In this document: piece after piece, positions 9,435 through 20,055 of the stretch
Numbering within the stretch: the stretch's first letter is position 1
How the letters are laid out: the number at the start of each line of letters is the position of its first letter
NCBI GenBank assembly: GCA_038373885.1
Contig: JAWZYV010019454.1
Span: 1-64,000, forward strand
DNA: 64,000 nt
Direction of reading: 5' to 3'
Source of the DNA: Cheiracanthium punctorium
Taxonomy: Eukaryota > Arthropoda > Arachnida > Araneae > Cheiracanthiidae
Translations under genes and position numbers: made by a program
The notes under the pieces: model-generated
The model's database searches: none
Seen by the model: only the letters and a program-made list of their open reading frames with translations
Told to the model about the DNA's origin: nothing

Positions 9435-12042
9435 GCCCTTTTCTGCCCAAGGCGTCATTTAAGAATCGTTTTTTAAAAATTTGTATCCAGACTGGGGTGG
9501 CGGTCTAAAACGTTCTATTCAGGTTTTCCTTCATATCTCAGAGGAAAACAGAGATAGACATAAAATTCTTGCTTAAGAATATAGTGAACACAAATGCCTT
9601 AAAATCATTTTCAGGATTTTTTAGAATTCGCATCAAAACGAGGGTAAGGGGACAAACATAAAAAAATGATATCGTTTTTACTTCATGAATTTCAAATTGC
9701 AGAATTAAATGCAAAAGCTTTGACTATAAAATCACGTATTGTGTAAGTTAGTTTAAGAAACGTGGATTAACATTCCAGTATTCATGCGCATTTTCACCTC
9801 CGGTTCTTTGAAAGATCTCTTGCCTCTTATACGAAGGAAATAAAATGTAATATAGCAACGATAACCTCAAAATCCGAGTGTTCTAAAGCTCGAAGTAGTC
9901 AATGTTACGTTTGTTTGACACTTAATCACTTTTATTTTCCAATTGGTAAGTTTTTCATTAACATAAATTTTTCTGTCCAAAAACATTGCATATTACCTTT
10001 ATTTTCGTTTATTTGTTGAGTTTAGCATTGTGCAAAAACAGATATGTCATTTTTTGAGTTTAAAAGTTTTTGAGCGTCACAGATTCTGTTCATATTACTA
10101 GATGTAGCATTTGATAACGGAAAAGGTGTATGTGAAGCTCTGGATAATTCATAAGATTCGTTGACAAAAATTTGGAAGAAATGAGATGGACACTGTTACT
10201 ATGGTAACTAAAAATGTTGTTGTGAAAAATAGGAAATAGAATTTATTTCTCTTGACACCATTTTTACATCATGCGTTTAAAATTGCATTAATAAGTTAAA
10301 TGCTAACAAGATTGACAAAAAGAAAAAGCTATAATATATTAAAGATTGTTCGATCATGAAACATGGATCCAGATTGGAATATATTAATCATTTAAAAGAC
10401 TAAAATTTTTCTGAGACAAGCAGATAAATCTATAACCAAAATCGATTTAATATTCATTTATTTATTTTCCATTTTCATTTGTTGGTTTCACAATATGCAT
10501 TCGGTGCTTTTAGAACGGGTACTTCATCTAGTAATATATATTACGTGAGAGACATTTTATTTAATGACTAACTGATCATCGAGGCACCATAAATACTATT
10601 TGTATAAAAGATCGAAACATGAAACTTGGAGGAGGCTCTTTTTATGACATAATCACACTTGTAAGAAGAATTTTTCTAAATTCGCTCCTTAGAAGTTGAA
10701 GTTGGCCAAAATTATCTTATCATATTTCCTTTCTTATCTTAAAATGATAAATTGATTTGATTCCATTCATAATTTAAAGTTCAACTAAGCCACAAAATTT
10801 TTGCTTTAAAATGTAACTTAACCTGATAATGAATTTAAAGATTTTGTCAAATTCGATTATCAATGTAACTGGGTAAACATTTGCCATGATGGTCCTTATG
10901 TAATGATTCCCAAAGAATAGTAAAAAAATTCTGAAAAAATCACCAAGCGGCATTTTTACGTTGTTTTGTATTTAGAACATGAAATTTGTTTTGGATGGTT
11001 GACTAGGGCATTCATAATTGGTTGGTTCAGTTTAAGCAGGTTCTTTGTACAAATGTCGCTGCTGCAGAACATATATATTTTTTAGGCTTCTTTCCTTACA
11101 ACGGCCATTGCTAAAAAATAAAAACAGAAAAACCTGGAAAAACTGAAATTTGTTAATGTCAAATTTTTGCAGATTTAGACAAAATAGTTAATTTAAAAAA
11201 GAAAAAAAAATTTTGTTGCGAGAGCATAACACTTTTCTGGTCTTGCTGTTTATTTAGACTTATGATATTTTCACATCGAATACCGTAAAATATCATCTTG
11301 TGTACATTCTTAGGTGTGATGTTAATAAAAAAAAATCCGAAATTTTTTGAAAGAACAATTTATTCAGATTACTGCATACAAAGGATGTTTTTCTTAAAAT
11401 AAAAACCATGCAGTTTTACAGATCAACAGATCTCATCAAAAGACCTAGAAGAAAAAATCACATTAGTATACAGAAGGAAGTAAAATAACAAACATATTTT
11501 CGGAAAAAAAATATACCAATCTAGCATCTTACATTTTTTTAGGTAGCGCGAAATCATTATTAAAAGCCGATAGAAATTTTGGAACTTTTCTAAAGCTAAA
11601 TCTCTTTCTCGCGAAGATTGGATTATGTAGAGCCTGTAGATGTAACGTTGCATATACTTTATTTAAAATACAACATAATGGGCATTCCGTTATTGCATTA
11701 ACCCCCCCCCCCAGAAAAACGTGAAAAACTACCAATTTAAATTATCTCGAATGCCCTTAAAAGATAAATAGGCCAACATTAAAATCAGAATCGAATGTTT
11801 GCTTAAAATATTCATTCATTACATTCCTCCAACAACTTCAACTGATTACGCTTTCTTGAAGTTCAAAATCGCATTTCTCCCACTCAACATATATGTTGAG
11901 ACAAACAAACAAATCTGAAAATATATGATCCAATTACAACAACAACATTTAGATGAGCATAGTAACCACTACTGCGTGACAAAGCAAAAACGTCTTCGAG
12001 TGGGTTTTGATTTGAGTTTTGCGTTGTTGCAAGCCTACATGA
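9435..12042. other. Unassigned intergenic stretch
   Basis: I found no gene, RNA or clear transposon in these 2.6 kb. A run of C lies near 11701-11711. The minus-strand frames at 11423-11735 cross homopolymers and resemble no family I know. Confidence 0.5.
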
Positions 12043-12165
12043 AGGGTATCTGCCTAGGTAGTGGGGTGCCTTGCGAGGAGGATTTTTTAAGGGGCTCTTA
12101 AACGTATTACATCTGGTAAAAATCGAAAAAACTCCATGCGGCTAGATGGACAGGCAAGGCGACTC
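12043..12165 (-). mobile_element. Decayed SINE, family B, copy 3
   Basis: The plus strand reads through GTGCCTTGCGAGGAGGATTT, then TTAAGGGGCTCTTA, then CGGCTAGATGGAC. This follows the order of the body of the family B SINE at 60566-60784, with many substitutions. The tRNA-like head is not recognisable and no target duplication is visible, so the copy is old or truncated. Confidence 0.5.
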
Positions 12166-12280
12166 ACACACTCAATTAATGAGCATCAAGAAATGGCATT
12201 CAAGTTGCCGGGACATCACAATGAGCTGAATAGGTCAAGCAAATCTTCAACTATGGTTTTCCAGCTGCCTATTACGTTTA

Positions 12281-12400
12281 GAAGTGATTAGACAGTTTCA
12301 GTCGGTATTCTTAACACCATTTTTCTAAATTAATAGAATAGGAAAATTATATCAGAATCTGCGCAAAAGGTCAAATGACGTAAGGGCTACGTCGTAGCGA
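12281..12400. repeat. Direct repeat, copy 1 of 2
   Basis: The segment contains GAAGTGATTA, then TTAACACC, then TCTGCG, then TCAAATGACGT. The same order occurs at 12880-13010. The copies flank a possible inverted-repeat insertion at 12440-12797. Confidence 0.55.
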
Positions 12401-12439
12401 AATGATTTACAAATCTTGTTAGATTCCCTACACTATACC

Positions 12440-12797
12440 GGCTGACGCATAGCCGCCATTTTTATGCCGCTGTCTGCCAGATTTAGCTTGTTCATTGCTT
12501 CTTTGGAGTTTTTTTTTTTTTTTTAAGTGGCTCATTCTTCCAAGCATTTAAATATCAACTTTTTACTACGTTTCATTTCAGCAGAGAAATTGAACACTAC
12601 ATGTTCTTTTGGAATGTTTTGATCAATTAAAATCTGAACAAATATTCGCATCCAATATCCTTTTTGATTCAAGAGCAAAAACAATGTTCTGTTACTTGAA
12701 ACTGCAACACTAAAACGGTCACCTATGTTTACAGTAATTGATGATCCACGACTTAGGCAACAGTTTGACGTAAAAATGGCGGATGCGTCCATTCTTA
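12440..12797. mobile_element. Possible short element with inverted ends
   Basis: The left end reads GACGCATAGCCGCCATTTTT. The right end, read on the minus strand from about 12793, reads GACGCATCCGCCATTTTT, and similarity continues for about 40 bases. Between the arms lie a run of T at about 12510-12525 and a minus-strand open frame of 86 codons (12532-12792). I cannot assign a superfamily. The frame could be chance or a fragment of a captured transcript. Confidence 0.4.
12532..12792 (-). CDS. Unrecognised 86-residue open frame
   Basis: I do not recognise this product. It starts MDASAIF and ends KCLEE, with no signal peptide, membrane segment or motif I can name. On its own strand the stop codon is followed within about 10 bases by a run of roughly 16 A. 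That could indicate a retroposed transcript end, but no AATAAA and no flanking duplication are visible. The start codon lies within the inverted arm of the surrounding element. A chance frame is more likely than a real gene. Confidence 0.15.
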   Translation of the reverse strand: MDASAIFTSNCCLSRGSSITVNIGDRFSVAVSSNRTLFLLLNQKGYWMRIFVQILIDQNIPKEHVVFNFSAEMKRSKKLIFKCLEE

Positions 12798-12879
12798 AAT
12801 GTAGGTGCCTTAGATATTCTAGGCGGTTAACATAATTTTGGATGCATCATTATTTTAGAAAATACATATTTTCAGCTTC

Positions 12880-13010
12880 TGAAGTGATTATAAATAATTT
12901 CAGGCGGCATTTTTTAACACCTTTTTACTTAATTTGTTGAAAAGAAATATAATATCTGGATCTGCGAAAATGATCAAATGACGTGCATACTATGTCGCTT
13001 CGAAATTCTT
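12880..13010. repeat. Direct repeat, copy 2 of 2
   Basis: Diverged second copy of 12281-12400 in the same orientation, sharing GAAGTGATTA, TTAACACC, TCTGCG and TCAAATGACGT in order. Confidence 0.55.
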
Positions 13011-13456
13011 ATGCTGAAAGTAAAGATACTTCGTCAATAAGAACAAAGAAAACGTTTCTGTGAGTCCGTTGGCAACATGGACTGTATAATCTTGAAACTT
13101 TTGCTTTTCCCTCTATTTCATTTGTTGAGTTTTTCGCTGAGTATTATTTGAGCAGAACGTCTTTATATATAATGTCTGCCTCAATACAGAATCCCGCCAA
13201 ATGTAAAGTGTGTTCCATATTAAGTTTTCTTTGTGGAAAAGTTAAGAGTGCAGTGGATATTCATAATGAATTTTTTTCCGTCTACGAACATATAATGGAT
13301 ATCATGTGGCAACATTTTCTCTTTATTTTCTTAAAGATCTTGTGAGAGCCTCTACAGTATGCAGGCCGATACACAGGCTTTGAGCACTTATTATTCGGAA
13401 ATAAAAGCCACGTGAATCTCCCCTGCTTAGCAATCTGCCAGAGCAGGCAGGCACTA

Positions 13457-13605
13457 CTACAGACTTCCGCCTCCGGGTTCCGGCGCCTGGGGCAGCATCT
13501 CCTCCACCTCGACCCGGAAGCGATTTTAGTGATGACGCCGTCTCCCACGTCCATGAAGTACATCTTGTTCACGGCCACATCGTTGCCCTGGTCGTCGCAG
13601 ACCAC
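13457..13605 (-). pseudogene. Candidate terminal exon or exon fragment, product unknown
   Basis: This GC-rich block stands out from AT-rich surroundings. On the minus strand a pyrimidine-rich tract ending in CATAG lies just before 13605, a good 3' splice site. An open sequence follows, beginning VVCDDQGNDVAV and passing through KMYFMDVGDGVITK. One frame runs on to 13282 without a stop but becomes Arg/Cys-rich. In an alternative frame entered near 13537 the translation contains RVEVEEMLPQ and stops at TAG 13457-13459. The sequence therefore looks like a C-terminal exon carrying a one-base deletion, or a sequence error. I do not recognise the protein. No upstream exon was identified, so it could be a real gene end, a retained exon fragment or a pseudogene. 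Confidence 0.4.
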
Positions 13606-14049
13606 CTATGGAGAAGAAATTACTTAATTGTCATAAATATTCGTGATCAATTAACTTTGAGGTTTTACATCACAGTGTTGAGGTTTCATAACGCAGTGCC
13701 AGTGTTTAAAAAACACACAGTTGTACAGCATAAAAAGAAATCTAATGTGGAGAACACATGACTTACTTGCACATCTTATTAAATCAAAAATATTTTCGTC
13801 CCACTTCATCTTAACTTATTTTGTTTCAAAGAGATAAAATACTGCAGTAATAATAAGGTTTAGCAATTTCTAGCCAAATATTTCGATATCGCTAAGCTGT
13901 GGTTCAATTTGAAAGATTGCCTTCTGACACTTAATTGGGCTATATTTAATAAAAGCCGATAAGCTTGAAATAGCTTGCAAGATTTTGAGATAGCCAAAGT
14001 AGTAATCGACCACAGACTTTCAATAAATTGAATGTATCATAACCTTAAT
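13606..14049. other. Unassigned sequence upstream of the candidate exon
   Basis: No further exon of the 13457-13605 candidate was recognised on the minus strand. Confidence 0.45.
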
Positions 14050-14220
14050 GTATTTAAAGTTATTTGGCTGTCCCTGTAAATAAACTATCCAGTCGATTGT
14101 AATCAAAAAAGAGATACACAGTTAGATGTTACAATAGTTTTAAATACAAAATTTCAAAATTCTACGTGTAAAAGTTTTAGAGTTATGCAAAATACGAAAT
14201 AATTTTTGGCGCCAAATTTG

Positions 14221-14545
14221 GCGATGTGTCGGCAAAACTTGCCAAGGTCGACGACAAATAGCGAGATTTTAGGGATGGAGCAAACTATCACTATGACTAT
14301 CACTAAATTTTGCGATATTTCTCCAAAACTCGCGAAGGACGATGACCAATGGCGATATTTTGGACATGGACCAAATGACTGACTATCGCCAAATATTGCG
14401 ATAGTTCGACAAAACTCTCGAAGGACGATGACAAATGCGGATATTTTGGGCATGGACAAACGACTGACTATTGCCAAATTGGGCGATATTTCGGTAAAAC
14501 TCGCCAAGGTCGACGACAAATGGCGAGATTTTGGGAATGGACGAA
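14221..14545. repeat. Tandem array of 85-91 bp units, about four copies
   Basis: GCGAT-containing unit starts fall at 14221, 14312, 14398 and 14483, giving spacings of 91, 86 and 85. Each unit repeats AAACT(C/T)G, GACGA, CAAATGGCGA and ATTTTGGG motifs. The long minus-strand frame over this array (14154-14645) is a translation of the repeat: its protein repeats the same residues every 28-30 positions, and it crosses unrelated repeat borders. Confidence 0.7.
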
Positions 14546-14559
14546 AAAATGACTGTAAT

Positions 14560-14590
14560 ATATAGATGATGTCCATGACATCATCTATAT
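14560..14590. repeat. Perfect 14-bp hairpin
   Basis: ATATAGATGATGTC at 14560-14573 is followed by a 3-base loop and its exact complement at 14577-14590. It lies at the right edge of the tandem array. Confidence 0.75.
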
Positions 14591-16094
14591 TGAAATCATC
14601 TATCATTGAAATTCTTTTGGGTGGTCCTGTAAATAAACTCTCCACTAGATTGAAATCAAAAATCGAGATTCACAACTAGATGTTACAACAATCTTATATG
14701 TGAAATTTATAATAAGTTTTGAGATTCGAGAGTTAAATACAAACACACGTACAGCAAAAGTCACCAAGTTTGGCGAGTTTTGGCGTAATTCTTGAGGGAG
14801 GCACGCGACCGTGATCGGACCATTACCTAACTATATGGTAGGACGGTATTGTGCTTGAAATAGATGAATGTCCCTAAAATTGCCATTGACCGTAATATAT
14901 ATGTATATGAATTATTCTGAAAACTTATTCTATTTAATGCATTTTTCTCTACTATTCTAAATTTATAAATACTTTATTCCAAACGTAAAGAAAGGTTTTA
15001 TTTTTCTCAACTTCAAAATTTATTAATCTAATTTCTCTTAAATTACACGTAAAAGAAAAGGTTCTTATCCACATTTTATTTCTTCTGTTTGGTTCCTTAT
15101 CAAAATTTTGTTTACTTATTATTTCTGTTATAGTAACTATAAAAATTGTTAAAAAAAAGAAAAATAGCTGTTTAAAAAATGTTAATGGTTCCATCCAGTT
15201 CATTGCCGGAATGGTGGCGTAGCTGGGTAGTAATTTCCATCCTCTGAGATTAACATTTAAAGCCTTAAACTTAATAGGAGGCTGCTCTCAGGGGTTATAT
15301 TGACCGTAATGTGCTTGAAATCTTTTGAGTGTTCCTGTAGCAGAACTATAAATGTTAAAAGCACTTTTTTTGATGGAGAAATTCATTTTGTAACTCTTAA
15401 CAGCCTATATCACTTCTGAGTCGTTTGAAACAACAGCCTAATGCCTCTAAAATACGCTTTAATGAATTTCGGCCCACAGAGCCGAATGTATTTCGAATCT
15501 TTTGGACGGCCCTGTAGATAAACTATCCAGTCGAATGAGACCAAAAGAGGAGGTTCACAACTAGATGTTACAACAATACTAAATATAAAGTTTAAACAAT
15601 CTACGTCCAATAGTTTTTGAGATATGCGGGTTTGATTAATTTCGGCCCATAGAGCGTAATGTAGGATAGTGTAATTTAAGTAATTTAAAGAAATTACTCG
15701 TATTTCGAATCTTTTGGGCGGTCCTCTCTCTCTCTCTCTCTCTTTTCAACATTCTACGACCAATCGTTTTTGAGATGTGCGAGTTACATACATACGTACG
15801 TACGTACAGACGGCATAGAATAACTGGTCAAAATAGACTCGCCGTTGGTCGAAATGAGTTGCAGACGCATTTATATGGTGGTGCATGCTATCGTACGATG
15901 AGATGCATCTAAAAAATTCTAAAAATTAAATTTAGAGGTAGACAAAATCGGTTTTTTCGTCGAAATTTGGCCCCCGAAAATTTTCGGGATCACATTACTT
16001 CCTTATACTCCGTACAATGGAGTAAAAACAGTGATCATACTGTTTATTACTATAGCAATATGTTTACACTATTCTCAGAAAGTTCTTTTATTAA

Positions 16095-16645
16095 TTACTA
16101 TGTTTGTTTATCTCTCACCCCCTTTATTGAAATTTGGCCGAAAAATGTGTCCCAAAAAAGCGACATAATTTTACGTATATTTAAATACTATTAGTTCAGT
16201 ACAGCTTTAATCTATTGTTACAATATTTCGTAAGCTGTAGAATATGCATCATGTGTATATATTAATGACTATGTCATTTTATCTCTCACCCCTTTTATTG
16301 AAAATTGTCCGAAAAATGTGTCCCAAAAAAGCGACATAGTTTTACATACTATTAGTTCACAACAGCTTCAATCTATTATTACAATATTTCGTAAACTGTA
16401 GAATATGCATCACATGTATTTTTCTATAAATAGGTTACAATCATAAAAATTTCACAATGGGGTTACCAGGCGAAATACACGGAACATGAGAGATAAAATG
16501 ACATAGTCAATTAATATCGTTTTAATATGGCAATAAATAGGTTACAATTCTAAAAATTTCACCATAGGGTTAACAGGCGAAATACACGAAACATGAGAGA
16601 TAAAATGACATAGCCAATTAATATCGTTTTAATATGGCAATAATG
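16095..16645. mobile_element. Inverted-repeat element with duplicated left and right halves
   Basis: Two tandem copies of a left unit (about 16095-16260 and 16267-16425) each start with a form of ATGTCATTTTATCTCTCAC and share GAAAAATGTGTCCCAAAAAA. Two tandem copies of a right unit (about 16430-16540 and 16541-16645) each end GAGAGATAAAATGACATAG. The ends of the second left unit and first right unit are inverted complements (GACTATGTCATTTTATCTC at 16267 and its complement ending 16508). TTAA-containing sequence lies beside both ends. The arrangement is left, left, right, right. No protein is visible. Confidence 0.65.
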
Positions 16646-18799
16646 AAACTAAAAAAATAGGAGGGTTCACGGGGGGGGGGGTGTCTCCCTCTGACGAACA
16701 GCCGAGTTTTTTTTTTAAATCATTAACACAGAACTATGATGTGTTTCATATTTTGCGTTAAAATAATCACACAACGGAAATGCTGATTGCAGATTATTTC
16801 AATATAGTGATACTTAACCTACTTTCCAGCTTGACATTCCAATGATTTGACTATGTAATCTCTGAAGAAACTCAAGAAGAAAGGGGTGGGGGTGGGGAGC
16901 AGGAAATAACACTCGATTTATTATTATTTTTTATCACTCTCTTAGTGTAAAGCTTTTAAGCCTTAAAAATCGGTAGTTGTTATTACTTTAATTTATTATT
17001 AATCTTCCCAAGGATGCAAAGAAATTGTATAATAAAAGTCTTGTAGCATCTTTAAACTCTGCAATATAATCACGTATTAGCATAAATTGAATTAAAACTT
17101 TGTTACAAAACTGCATACGATCTCTGTTGATAATTTTCTTCATGATACCAGACAGGGATAATTGCATTAATATAAAGAAATTGGTAATTAATAAAAAAAT
17201 TTTTAATGTTTTCTACTAATCAAAATCGCACATTTTCTGAGAATGACGCACACATGTAAAAAAGCTTGGGTGCACAGTCAGACCAAAAAATCTGCGAACA
17301 TAATCCAAACTATAAGCAAACTCATTATAGCCAATGATAACAGAACGCTTATTGCTTTTATGAATACGTGTATACGTATATAACTATCCATCTTTAAAAA
17401 AAAATCTCCACAGGGCCCCGAAAGCACCAAAAACTATCTGCAAGATATCTGCAAGATTTTCGAATGTATCCACACACGGCATGCGAGCATGCTTGTATAT
17501 ATTATCTGACCATGCTTGAGTGTTCACCACCCATGGAGACTTTTCAGTCTCTGCCGACTTACGCATGCGCATAATCAATAATAACTTCCCATGTAATTTT
17601 CAAAAATAACTCTCCAATTAGATGTTTGTATAAAACAGTCAACGTAAAAAACAACATTTTATTTTATTCTTGAAGCGAACATACAACACATGCAAATCTG
17701 TGAAAGAAATTTAATGAGAAAATGTTTAGGCCATCCGTAAAAAAAAAAAAAAAAGAATTTCAGAACGAAATATTGAACGAAATCCAAAATAAGTAATTAG
17801 AATTCTGGAAAAAAAACTTAATTTGAAGGAAATTGTTATAGATTGGACTCCAAAATGTAATTAAAGTGTGATAATTGTGTATCGAAGTTATTTGATTATT
17901 TTGAAAGATAAAAAAATCATATGAATTATTGGAGATTAAAAAACATTCATACATAAAAATATATTTTTATTTATCGAAATTCGAAGTATCTTTTCAAGAG
18001 AAAGTATTTGAATAATTTAAATCGATAATTGCATGGTTATTTGAAAAGATTTAGCTTGTACAGTGTTCACGTCATGCATGTTGCGTAAAAGTATATGTGT
18101 GTTTACGAAAATACTTCTTTCAAAAAACTTCATATTATTCATTCATTTCTAGTAATATAACTTATTTTTAAAGCATTTCGTTTTTCTGTTGCAGAGAAAA
18201 AGAAAAAAAAAGCCTTCTTATTTCACTAACTTAAAAAATAATCTTAGGCTATTTGAATCCCAATGATTACTTTAAAAAATGAAAGGAAAATAAAAATTCT
18301 TTCATCAAATTCAGAGTAATTTTAAGGTAATTTGATTGCTTTATATTTACTGCAAATGACTTTTCTTTAAATCTCGACAAATAAGTAAACTGAAAAAAGT
18401 GTGTTCTAAACATTTGACGTCATGTTTTTGCAGATCTCATTGCTGATTTTTTCTTTGAAAAGTTACATTACTCATCATAATTCTTTCACTATTAACATTA
18501 GAATGTTATATGTTTATTTCTCCGCTTTACTGCAGTTAGAATACGTAAATTAGCGTTCTACAGAAACTTTATATTTAATAAGAAATTCATTAAAATACTA
18601 ATTATGAAACAAAGGTGAACAGTAATTGACTAACGGTTGATATGATAATTGTTAACCTTTTATTTTCCGAACATGTACCACGTAAGGAAAGTATTGTAAT
18701 CATGAAAAAATTCGACTTCGAGATTTTGGTGTATTTACACGTTTTGAGGTTTTCTGAATTCATTTGTGCTATTTTTACGAGATGAATGTGTGTGTGTGT
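16646..18799. other. Unassigned AT-rich sequence
   Basis: No gene was recognised. G runs lie near 16671-16681, with a short GT microsatellite near 18787-18804. Confidence 0.5.
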
Positions 18800-18805
18800 G
18801 TGTGA

Positions 18806-19165
18806 GTGAACACGATAGCTCCTAAACGGGGCATTCGATTGAGCTCAAATTGGGTATATATATTATAAACCACCGTCGCAAGAGCAGTATGGATTTTGGT
18901 GTGTATAGGACTTATAGTTTTTTTACAGGGCTACGACAAATATTTCTTTTACATTATGGCCTATGGGGGAAATTCTTGAAAGTGCGCTAGCGTTAAAATG
19001 GCACATTCTATTGAGCTCAAATTGGGTATATATGTTATAAACCACCATCCTAAGACCAGTATTGATTTTGGTGTGTATAGTTTTCTTTTACATTATGGCC
19101 TATGGGGAAATTATTGAAAGTGCGCTAGCGTTTAAACGGTGCATTCTATTGAGCTCAAATTGAAA
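18806..19165. repeat. Tandem repeat, about three copies
   Basis: Units start near 18817, 18985 and 19120 and share ATTCTATTGAGCTCAAATTG. The first two continue with GGGTATATA, ATAAACCACC, GATTTTGGTGTGTATAG and CATTATGGCCTATGGGG; the third is partial. Spacing is about 168 then 135 because the second copy has an internal deletion. Confidence 0.65.
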
Positions 19166-19658
19166 AATACTAAGACTTTTTGCTGAAATATCCATGGATT
19201 AAAATTTATTTAAATTCTTTGTAATGATCTCAATCGTAAGTGTTCGGGAAGTCGAGTGGAGTCACTCCAGATTTTTTTTTAATTTGAAAAAGGTTATTTT
19301 CGTTGTAAGGTGAGCTTAGTGCACACCATTGATTGTTAACCTTCTAAGTGTGTTGGTAAAGCTTAAAAATGTGAATCCACTCCACAGAAAGTTTAAAGAA
19401 GTTTTGTATGGTTTTTTTTGGGGGGGGGAGCCTTGCGACCATATTCTTAATACCCAGTTTTCTGTTATCTATTCATGCAGATAGAGCGAGAAGCCCACAT
19501 TTGGAAAAATCTCTTTTTTTAAGGTCGATTATACTTGGTGAAAGTAAGCAACATGGTGGACTAAATTGGTTTCGGAGAGCCTTAACAGTTATGAAAGCAA
19601 GTGCGGGGAAGATGGTAAGCAAGTGTGCACTTGGTGCTCATCTGGCCAGACACAGCGA

Positions 19659-20055
19659 GTTTTTTCATTTTCTACTTTCCTGCCAGTTGACAAGAAGAAA
19701 AGGACTCTTTAATAAAATGAAATAGTCGAAGATTATCTTGAACCTCAGTGGTGAACCGGAGCATTCTATCCCGGTAAAATCCGAGGGGGAAAATTGGTCT
19801 ATCCACTGATAGACTAGTTGCTAAACAATCTATCAGTGTTGTTGTTAGTATATCAGTGTTGTTTGTCAATGCTGTTGTTGTCATTTTGTCATTTTTTACT
19901 TTCCTACCGGTTGACAAGAAGAAAAAGACTGTTTGTAAAAATGGAATAGTCGAAGCCTCTGTCGATCCGCTGTGGTGAACCGGAGCATTCTATCCCGGTA
20001 AAATTCGAGGGGGAAAATTGGTCTATCCACTGATAGACTAGTTGCTAAACAATCT
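19659..20055. repeat. Tandem duplication, period about 224 bp, abutting gypsy pol
   Basis: Copy 1 (about 19659-19830) and copy 2 (about 19886-20055) share GTTGACAAGAAGAAAAGACT, GGTGAACCGGAGCATTCTAT, then GGGGGAAAATTGGTCTATCC and GACTAGTTGCTAAACAATC. The second copy runs directly into the truncated reverse transcriptase at about 20056. It could be part of the retrotransposon leader or the sequence into which the truncated element was joined. I cannot tell which. Confidence 0.65.

Larger units (their letters stand above)
14050..15800. repeat. Cluster of about 120-bp dispersed repeat units
   Basis: Units share the order GTAAATAAACTATCCAGTCGA, then CTAGATGTTACAACAAT, then CTACG...AGTTTTTGAGATATGCG. 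Clear copies lie at about 14065-14190, 14620-14750 and 15505-15640, with weaker parts near 15310-15430 and 15700-15800. The last part contains a CT microsatellite at about 15725-15743. Between the first two copies sits a separate tandem array (14221-14545). There is no coding sequence. Confidence 0.6.

Noticed and set aside
14154..14645. 163-residue minus-strand open frame
   Set aside because: It is a translation of the 85-91 bp tandem array plus flanking repeat units and repeats the same residues every unit.
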